The notes under the pieces: generated by a model | Databases searched by the model: none | What the model was told of the DNA's origin: nothing | The model's input: only the letters and a program-made list of their open reading frames with translations | From: Nitrospirota bacterium | GTDB lineage: Bacteria > Nitrospirota > Nitrospiria > SBBL01 > JAADHI01 | Length of the DNA: 35,391 nt | Reading direction: 5' to 3' | Assembly: GCA_029261135.1 (NCBI GenBank) | Contig: JAJDBX010000017.1 | Coordinates: 1-35,391, forward strand | Shown: one piece after another, positions 25,091 to 31,251 of the stretch | Layout of the letters: each line of letters opens with the position of its first letter | Position numbering within the stretch: the first letter of the stretch is position 1 | Position numbers and translations under genes: made by a program

Positions 25091-25332
25091 GTTCCGTTCG
25101 GGGGATCCAAAAGCGGATTGAATATTATGCGAAAAAAACCGGCATCCCGGTCTCCTGTCATCACCTCAGGCATACCATGGTCACTCAACTTTTAAATGCG
25201 GATGCCGATCTTGTGACGATTCAAGATCTTTTGGGTCACAGCAGGGTGACCACCTGCAGGGTCTCAAATCTCAAAGTCCAGAGAGACTATTTTAAGGCCA
25301 TTGAGCTCGTTCTGAGGAGGAGCCAAGAAAGA
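25087..25332 (+). pseudogene. Truncated tyrosine-recombinase C-terminal fragment lacking the catalytic Tyr
   Basis: The frame encodes [20 protein letters not shown] then [20 protein letters not shown] and [13 protein letters not shown]. It is the C-terminal part of an integrase different from the one at 21494. The segment normally read as ...TTTQRYC... is ...TTC..., a 12-base in-frame loss that removes the tyrosine. The N-terminal two thirds are absent, and the fragment begins inside the fic stop codon. It ends at a MITE-like insertion. Confidence 0.85.
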
Positions 25333-25453
25333 GGGCTCTGTTGCAAATGTTGCAAAAATTCAATAACAAGATTTTTGATGTCTGTAACTCTTTGAAATTA
25401 CAACACCCCGCTTTCGTCAAGATCCCCAAAATCAGGTTTTTGCAACAGAGCCC
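25333..25453. mobile_element. 121-bp MITE-like element
   Basis: Perfect 15-bp terminal inverted repeats, GGGCTCTGTTGCAAA at 25333-25347 and its complement at 25439-25453, bound a non-coding AT-rich core. The ends resemble those of IS6-type elements (the IS at window position 1-420 has a related GGGGTTCTGTCGCAAA). No transposase is inside, and no clear target duplication flanks it. It interrupts the tail of the recombinase fragment and lies next to the array. Confidence 0.75.
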
Positions 25454-25587
25454 AATAATCTACTAAACATCATTATTGCACCCATCATTTTTTCGAGTAG
25501 AAGTAGAGGTAACACCTCATCACTTGTATTTCTTTGCTCTAAACCAAGAGTTATCTCCCATATGGAAATAAAACCTGCCTTCGAGAT

Positions 25588-25607
25588 GGTCGTTTTCTAA
25601 AACGACC
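25588..25607 (-). terminator. Hairpin at the trailer end of the CRISPR array
   Basis: GGTCGTTTT at 25588-25596 pairs perfectly with AAAACGACC at 25599-25607, with a 2-nt spacer. The hairpin reaches into the degenerate last repeat and lies at the end of the leftward pre-crRNA. It could terminate the transcript, although no T-run follows. Confidence 0.5.
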
Positions 25608-26525
25608 CATCCTCTATCAGCGAGGCAATCTTTCCGACACGACGGATTACTCGTCATCTTCGGGGGAATTGATCCGGGTTTCAATCCTCTATCAACGAGG
25701 CAATCCTTCCGACTATCCGACAGATGCTTGGCGCTAAGTCGATCAAGAAGCGTTTCAATCCTCTATCAACGAGGCAATCCTTCCGACATTACGATGAGTT
25801 TGAGATTGTAAATACTCCAACTCCGTTTCAATCCTCTATCAACGAGGCAATCCTTCCGACCCGGAATGACTGAGGCCGTGGCCCGAGCACAGGGGTATAG
25901 TTTCAATCCTCTATCAACGAGGCAATCCTTCCGACTAATAGAAGTCCCTGGCGTGGACGTTAAAGATATCGGGTTTCAATCCTCTATCAACGAGGCAATC
26001 CTTCCGACACCGAAAACGTCTACAAGCTCTTGGGTTTTCTGTTTTCAGTTTCAATCCTCTATCAACGAGGCAATCCTTCCGACGGTGCGAAACTTTAGTC
26101 CTGTGGGGTGGTATGAGACTGTTTCAATCCTCTATCAGCGAGGCATCCTTTCCGACCGCATAATTTAGGGTATGAATTAGTGCGGTTTAATGGAGTTTCA
26201 ATCCTCTATCAGCGAGGCATCCTTTCCGACAGTATGACTTACATTTTCTACAGTATTTTAACATGTGTTTCAATCCTCTATCAGCGAGGCATCCTTTCCG
26301 ACAAGAAACTGATGTATGGCTTGAGGTGTCGATAGAAAAGTTTCAATCCTCTCTCAGCGAGGCATCCTTTCCGACAGTGTTCGTGTCTTTAGTTTCGTTT
26401 TAAAATGAACGTTTTTGTTTCAATCCTCTATCAGCGAGGCATCCTTTCCGACCTGACAGTGACGCGCCATCAAACGTGGTCATGCGATTGTTTCAATCCT
26501 CTATCAGCGAGGCATCCTTTCCGAC
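25603..26525 (-). CRISPR. CRISPR array, 13 repeats / 12 spacers, transcribed leftward
   Basis: The 36-bp repeats begin at 25603, 25678, 25752, 25825, 25900, 25973, 26048, 26121, 26195, 26267, 26340, 26417 and 26490. Spacers are 36-41 bp. On the minus strand the repeat ends ATTGAAAC, the usual crRNA 5' handle of type III and many type I systems, so transcription runs leftward. This puts the leader to the right. Two repeat versions occur: GAGGCAATCCTTCCGAC in copies 2-7, and GAGGCATCCTTTCCGAC in copies 8-13. Copy 1 is degenerate, as expected of the leader-distal end. Copy 11 has CTCTC for CTATC. The cas operon lies just to the right on the same strand. Confidence 0.97.
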
Positions 26526-26814
26526 AGCACCTGTTTTTTTCCTTTTAAAATCATATGGTTACAAGGGCTAAAATAGACACCTCCACTTATCCACAGGAAA
26601 ACTATTCTGTCAGAAGATCTTTTTTCTGTTTCTTCGTTCATTTTCATCATATTATTCAATGGTTTATACAAAAGTACAAACCTATGCCCAAAATCACCTC
26701 CTTTCCGAATTCTTCTAAAATACATCTTTATGGTAATATATAAATATTTTACCGTTTCTACCTTGAATTCCTACACAATATCGATATCCACATTTCAAAT
26801 CTGTGATAACGCGC
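26526..26814 (-). promoter_or_regulatory. CRISPR leader region
   Basis: This AT-rich stretch separates the newest repeat from the last operon gene. No gene is supported. It should contain the array promoter and, elsewhere in such systems, the sites used for spacer integration. It includes a consensus DnaA 9-mer TTATCCACA at 26587-26595, which may be coincidental. An AAAGGAGGTG on the minus strand near 26700 has no good frame after it. Confidence 0.6.
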
Positions 26815-27054
26815 CTAAAATGGGTTGTGATCAAAAATGACAACATCTCCAGTAACAGGCGACGAATAAACTAGCTTTGACGCTTTACCATGCAGAGCAT
26901 GTGCTACGGAGAGATAAAGCCAAACCGGAGCAGGCCCAGTGAGGATTACATCATGACCCTCACCTGCAAGTTTTTTCGCCTCGATGATGAAAAAATCTAA
27001 ATCATCAATCTTCGCCACGTCATTGAAGAACTCACTTAAATCAACTATTCTCAA
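26815..27054 (-). CDS. Csx3-like CRISPR-associated small protein
   Basis: This 79-residue protein resembles the core of Csx3 (Crn3), a ring nuclease/deadenylase that degrades cyclic tetra-adenylate. The GPAPVWLYLSVAHALH block at residues 40-55 corresponds to the family's GRGPIWLHxxLAHxxH. The following strand, normally YDPRLG, reads YSSPVTG here. Residues thought to matter for catalysis are therefore changed, and the protein is shorter than usual (about 110). It may bind cA4 without cleaving it, or act with another partner. The start is TTG at 27054 with GAGG just upstream. It is the last gene of the cas operon, 10 bp after the SAVED-like gene. Confidence 0.65.
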   Translation of the reverse strand: MRIVDLSEFFNDVAKIDDLDFFIIEAKKLAGEGHDVILTGPAPVWLYLSVAHALHGKASKLVYSSPVTGDVVIFDHNPF

Positions 27055-27064
27055 CAGACCTCAC

Positions 27065-27619
27065 CTATTTTGTCAAAGGGCACCAGTATTCATAACGAAG
27101 CGTGTCCCTATCTTTTTGGTATAGCATTACAGGCTTCCAGTTATCGAGTATTGCCCCCACTAAAACAGCCGCTTGGACTGGACCAGCAATGAAGAGGTGT
27201 ATTTCAGTTGCACCTGCTGCTTCAAATTCCCGTCTTTTTATTCTTAACTTGTTAATAAATGATTCGATGCTGCCTGGCTTTAGGCCATCAAAATTTAACT
27301 CTTTTATAGGCATACTGTCCCATCCCTGCCCCTTGTTTTGTAAGAATTCCTTAACATCTTCTTTTATAGAAACGGAGGTCGGAATCAAAGATAGAGCAAA
27401 AGCATATGGTCTGGGAGACTGTACTTTTCGATGATGTTCGATCTGTGTTTTGAAATTTTCAACTTCGGGGGCATTTTGGCTCGACGCTAAAAGTTCTTTC
27501 TTTCGTTTCCTTTCTTTTGTCCACATCCAAACGCCATAGATTCCGCCTATAATTCCTATAACATTGGCAATATCTCCCATTGCAATGCTCTTTAAGGCGT
27601 CTAAAAAAGTATTGTTCAA
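27065..27619 (-). CDS. Membrane-anchored SAVED/CARF-like half-domain protein (candidate type III effector)
   Basis: This is a 184-residue protein. Residues 17-34 form one membrane helix followed by a strongly basic stretch TKERKRKKE, so the C-terminal part faces the cytoplasm. Residues 68-184 resemble one half of a SAVED domain, a sensor of cyclic oligonucleotides: PRPYAFALSLIPTSVSIKED at the start, and EIHLFIAGPVQAAVLVGA at 139-156 leading to a final strand KPVMLYQKD. SAVED normally has two such halves; one is present, so it would have to dimerise or oligomerise. No nuclease or protease domain is visible. The start is TTG at 27619 with GGGAGAAG upstream. Confidence 0.65.
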   Translation of the reverse strand: MNNTFLDALKSIAMGDIANVIGIIGGIYGVWMWTKERKRKKELLASSQNAPEVENFKTQIEHHRKVQSPRPYAFALSLIPTSVSIKEDVKEFLQNKGQGWDSMPIKELNFDGLKPGSIESFINKLRIKRREFEAAGATEIHLFIAGPVQAAVLVGAILDNWKPVMLYQKDRDTLRYEYWCPLTK

Positions 27620-27633
27620 TTACGCTTCTCCCT

Positions 27634-28716
27634 TCATCTCCATTTTTTCTTCTCTACTTTTTGCCGAGGAGGCTTTGGTTTTTCGGTACTAAAGTTATAG
27701 TTACTCCCAAATTGAGCCGTCACCCAAAGAGTGGTTTCTTCTCCAATTTCTATCTGAGGAGGCCTCCCGCGTACCACCACACCTCCAATACCATTCCCAT
27801 CTTGAAACCAAAAGCGTCCCTTTCCCTTTGGGTCTTCAATTCGGATAACTTTAGCTTGTTCCCTTATCTTGAAGAGATGTTTCTTAGGAACTTTTTTTAC
27901 TGGCTCCATCCGCCCGTAACCAGAACTTGTTTTTCCTCCGATGCCCCAATATTTCAAGGCTTCTCCTAAAAGTGTCATCGCAAGTGTTTTCCACTTTTCC
28001 CCTACCTCACCTTGCACATCACATGAAACTGATATCCAGAATGTCCCTGTCACAGATAAAAAAGTAATCGGGATCGGTTTGTCAAAATCAGTAGGTGCTT
28101 CACTGCCATCACGGTAGTAATCACGATGATGAGGGGTCATCACATCCAGTGCGAGACCCTGTGACTCATTTTTCAGAGAGTCCGGCGTCATCCATGCGTC
28201 GTGAAAAATGATATGCCCGGCATCGTCGGTATCACCAAATAAGGTGTGATGATTTTTCCCACTTCGGAGAAGTACTTGCTTCTCTTTATCTTGTCCTTCG
28301 ATTTCAGCGCAAAATTCTGAGTCTTTCTTCCCCCATACCTGTGAACAGTAATGGCTTGCCAAACCCTTAAGGGCAGCGCCAAGAATAATCGGGGTGCCGT
28401 AGGTGTGGTGGAGTGTTAAGCCCGTTTCTAATACACTTTCACTGCCAAGCCCAATCACTAGGCGATCTTTCACAGAAAATTCTTTTTTTCCAGGGTCATT
28501 TTCCTGGAAGGGGAATAGGCGTTCAAAGGCGAGTTTGTATATTTCTAAAGAAGACTTGCATGCACGGATACTCTCTTCTAAGAGTGTCCGTTTGGCGTTC
28601 CCGTCACCATCGGCTTGTTCAAGGTATCGGGAAAGAAGGAGACCCGCATGAGAAGGTTCCTGTTTACTTTTCGAGGATATAACGCCAGCTAATTGACGAC
28701 GGCAAGTTTGAATCAT
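27634..28716 (-). CDS. cmr6: Type III-B RAMP protein Cmr6, with C-terminal extension
   Basis: This 360-residue subunit caps the Cmr backbone at the crRNA 3' end. The TPIILGAALKGLASHYCSQV motif and the glycine-rich loop YWGIGGKTSSGYGRM (about 256-270) are typical. Most Cmr6 proteins end near there. This one continues for about 85 residues, with a predicted beta-rich module (KGKGRFWFQDGNGIGGVVV, then EETTLWVTAQF) and a basic KPKPPRQKVEKKKWR tail. The ATG overlaps the cmr5 stop codon. Confidence 0.9.
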   Translation of the reverse strand: MIQTCRRQLAGVISSKSKQEPSHAGLLLSRYLEQADGDGNAKRTLLEESIRACKSSLEIYKLAFERLFPFQENDPGKKEFSVKDRLVIGLGSESVLETGLTLHHTYGTPIILGAALKGLASHYCSQVWGKKDSEFCAEIEGQDKEKQVLLRSGKNHHTLFGDTDDAGHIIFHDAWMTPDSLKNESQGLALDVMTPHHRDYYRDGSEAPTDFDKPIPITFLSVTGTFWISVSCDVQGEVGEKWKTLAMTLLGEALKYWGIGGKTSSGYGRMEPVKKVPKKHLFKIREQAKVIRIEDPKGKGRFWFQDGNGIGGVVVRGRPPQIEIGEETTLWVTAQFGSNYNFSTEKPKPPRQKVEKKKWR

Positions 28717-29114
28717 TGCTTGTCCGCCTTCTCTCCTCCTGGCTCCACTTTGAGAACCGCTTCGGCATATCGTTTGAACCAGAGCGCACAGGAAAGTATT
28801 TCACGGCTCATCCGCTGATATTCTTGCATACGGACTTCGCGGGATTGTTGCGTTAGTGTTTCCCAATCGCGGATATCGGAAAGTTTCGAGGTAAGAGCAA
28901 GGTCATTCAGTAGTTTTTTGAAATAGGGTTTCTTTTCTTCATCCGCTCCTTTTGCGACTAAGAACGCAAGGGCCTGACATAACCCGCACTGATGGATTAA
29001 GGCTGGCAGATTGAGACATTGGCGACCATAATCGTCTGACCATTTTTCACCTTTAATCTCCATGACGGCCTTAAATGCGGCTTGGGCACGTTCCTGGGTT
29101 CGTGTTGTTTTCAT
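28713..29114 (-). CDS. cmr5: Type III-B small subunit Cmr5
   Basis: This is a 133-residue all-helical protein starting MKTTRTQERAQAAFKAVMEI, the usual Cmr5 opening. The LPALIHQCGLCQALAFLVAK helix is conserved in the family. Cmr5 lines the inner face of the complex and contacts target RNA. The frame is open upstream, but an upstream start would overlap cmr4. I chose the ATG at 29114, 10 bases after the cmr4 stop codon. Confidence 0.9.
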   Translation of the reverse strand: MKTTRTQERAQAAFKAVMEIKGEKWSDDYGRQCLNLPALIHQCGLCQALAFLVAKGADEEKKPYFKKLLNDLALTSKLSDIRDWETLTQQSREVRMQEYQRMSREILSCALWFKRYAEAVLKVEPGGEKADKQ

Positions 29115-29124
29115 TTCGCTCAAG

Positions 29125-30054
29125 TTACTGTCCCCCATCCGAAAACACAAATTGTACTTGGCCTTTCCCGGCGGTTGCCTTTCCACCAATCTGTAACTTC
29201 AGGTCTTTAGAACAATATTGCTCAATCAATTGTGTTGATGTCGCGCCATTTTTAGGGAAAACCTGCTCACTCCAAACCAGGCCCCCTAATATGGTTTCGG
29301 CAGGCAGAAATTCTTCATACCAGAGGGCACCACTTTGTACCGTCTTTTTGTCTGGCGCGATTCGAACATGTGCTTGGACCTCTGTTCCCATTTCGCAAAG
29401 AAAATTAAAGGTATCATCAGAAAGCACTGCAAAGCGTTTTTTGAATTCATTCTGCCAGAGCTCGTCATTTGGAAAGATCCATTCTGCCAAGTGTTCAGCC
29501 CAAATCTTTGTTTTTTCATCGGATTTTGTGATGAAATCTAGGTCTTCAAAATAGGATTTTTTGCTCTCTTTATCAAAAATGACGGAAGAATCCTCATCCG
29601 GAATTTGTAGTTGCTCTGCTTCGATGTCTTCTAATGAAGGCAACTCTTTCACCTTTATTGTTGTTTCAATATCTCTTTTGAGTCGCTTTAAAACGAGGGG
29701 AGAGGTCACCCAGGCAAAGGTACCGTAGAGGCTTCGAACCGGGAGACAGACTAGGCGGGCATCGGTAAAAACCAATGAACCCGAGTTAGCCGATTCCTTC
29801 TTTTCGCCCTTTGGGTCTGCGCGACCAAATGCGGCTCTGAGTAATCTCCCCTTTTCGTCCTCCTTGTCTCTTGCTTCTTCGGTTGCACCGAAATGGTCTG
29901 CCAAAACGCCTTTAATTGCTGAACCGGGAACGAGAGGCCATTGTGTCACTTTTTCTCGCATAATAGGCAGATCAATAAATCCAATGCCTCGTCCAACACC
30001 AACATGCAGTGGTGTCAGCGCATGGATCCAACACATTCTCGTGTTTGCACTCAT
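29125..30054 (-). CDS. cmr4: Type III-B backbone RAMP Cmr4 (target RNA nuclease)
   Basis: This 309-residue RAMP protein forms the helical backbone and cuts target RNA at 6-nt intervals. The opening ALTPLHVGVGRGIGFIDLPI carries the catalytic aspartate (Asp28 in FIDLP). It is followed by REKVTQWPLVPGSAIKGVLA, the RAMP glycine motif that grips crRNA. RNA cleavage should therefore be functional. It lies 3 bases downstream of cmr3. Confidence 0.95.
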   Translation of the reverse strand: MSANTRMCWIHALTPLHVGVGRGIGFIDLPIMREKVTQWPLVPGSAIKGVLADHFGATEEARDKEDEKGRLLRAAFGRADPKGEKKESANSGSLVFTDARLVCLPVRSLYGTFAWVTSPLVLKRLKRDIETTIKVKELPSLEDIEAEQLQIPDEDSSVIFDKESKKSYFEDLDFITKSDEKTKIWAEHLAEWIFPNDELWQNEFKKRFAVLSDDTFNFLCEMGTEVQAHVRIAPDKKTVQSGALWYEEFLPAETILGGLVWSEQVFPKNGATSTQLIEQYCSKDLKLQIGGKATAGKGQVQFVFSDGGQ

Positions 30055-30057
30055 CCT

Positions 30058-31251
30058 TCAGCTTCCTCCATCTTCATTATTTGTCTCTTTCCAAAGGCCC
30101 CAAAGGGCGAGGCCAAAACCATCTCGACGTTCTTGTACATCATCGCTGATTGGCCGAAGCCAAAGCGTTTCGGCCAAATTCTGAGCACTTCCCCCTTCCA
30201 AGATTTCAAAGAAATAAACGCTGCCAGCAGGCAACAGACGTTGAACCGCTTTCGGTCCGACCTTCCCTTTTTCAAGACTCCATCCTGAAATTGCGCTCCA
30301 TCGATCAACACAAGCTCCCCTAAGTCTCAATAGAATATTTGTTCCCGGCGGGCACCCTTCTAAGTGCTCGTTTAGCCAGCCCGGTTTCCACCCAGTTTCA
30401 AAAAGTGCAGGTGTGGCTAGAACAAGCCGAAGATGGGTTTTATTTTCTAAAGCGTCTTTCAAGTCGGGAGGGATTTCCCATTGATTGTTTTTTTCTATTT
30501 TTTCCCAATACAGTAAGCGGCGTTCTCCGCCAAATGGGTGGAAGGAATTGATACTGTCGAGGTGGCGGGAAAAACCATTATTAGCCTCTACACGTGTCGC
30601 AATCGATAAATCCTGTTCTGAATCTCTCACCGTACAATCCAGACCAACCGTCATAAAAAGAAGGCCTTCTTCTGCTGCTTCTATTTCCGGATCGATCTTG
30701 ACATGAAAGCGTTCGTCTTTTTCCAGTGCATAGAGATAGCCTTGTTCAAGTGTTGTCTCTTTGGTCGGCACATCGAATTTTTTATCTAAAGGATTTTTAA
30801 GCCACTGAATCATTTTTTCACAGGACCAGAACGCCGGAATTTTTTTGACTGGTTTTATATCTTTACTAACAATGACAGGAGAGAGGCCTTTTGGGAGATC
30901 ACAAGCAGAGCCATCGGGTTCCAGGGTGAGCGGAGACAGCGGGGTTAGTTTTCGTTTCAACTGATCCTGCTCGTCCTCCCACACGACGATATCCTTCGGG
31001 GCCGGAAAATAAAGTGCCTCACCAATGACTGGAAGAGGGCCTGCGATTTCGATGGCCTTCAGTTGTGTCACCTCATCAGCTTTAAATTCGCCTCCTGCCA
31101 TTTTTCCCAACAGAGTCCGAAGTGATCCAGCCAAAACAGAGGGATAGGGCCAATCTAACGATCTCATACGATGGCCTTGACCAGCCCCAAAGGGTCTGCC
31201 ATCACGTGCGATGATTGGGTCACGTGGTGTCATATTCAGATAATAAATCAT
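30058..31251 (-). CDS. cmr3: Type III-B RAMP protein Cmr3
   Basis: This 397-residue protein holds the crRNA 5' handle next to Cas10 in the Cmr complex. The family opening is NMTPRDPIIARDGRPFGAGQ and the following PYPSVLAGSLRTLLG is conserved. A later segment INSFHPFGGERRLLYWEKIE also fits. The ATG overlaps the cmr2 stop codon by 4 bases (ATGA), indicating coupled translation. Confidence 0.93.
   Translation of the reverse strand: MIYYLNMTPRDPIIARDGRPFGAGQGHRMRSLDWPYPSVLAGSLRTLLGKMAGGEFKADEVTQLKAIEIAGPLPVIGEALYFPAPKDIVVWEDEQDQLKRKLTPLSPLTLEPDGSACDLPKGLSPVIVSKDIKPVKKIPAFWSCEKMIQWLKNPLDKKFDVPTKETTLEQGYLYALEKDERFHVKIDPEIEAAEEGLLFMTVGLDCTVRDSEQDLSIATRVEANNGFSRHLDSINSFHPFGGERRLLYWEKIEKNNQWEIPPDLKDALENKTHLRLVLATPALFETGWKPGWLNEHLEGCPPGTNILLRLRGACVDRWSAISGWSLEKGKVGPKAVQRLLPAGSVYFFEILEGGSAQNLAETLWLRPISDDVQERRDGFGLALWGLWKETNNEDGGS

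Noticed and set aside
25866-26168. 100-aa frame inside the CRISPR array
   Set aside because: It consists of translated repeats and spacers (the FQSSINEAILP repetition is the repeat itself).
25603-26525. Two separate CRISPR arrays because of two repeat versions
   Set aside because: Spacing is regular across the switch at 26083-26121 and both versions share orientation and length, so one array is simpler.
26587-26595. Perfect DnaA box in the CRISPR leader as a functional site
   Set aside because: About 0.3 perfect 9-mer matches are expected by chance in a window this size, and there is no cluster of boxes.
26504-26725. 73-aa minus-strand frame in the leader
   Set aside because: It runs from the leader into the first repeat and has no family features. 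The AGGAGG nearby is not followed by a credible gene.
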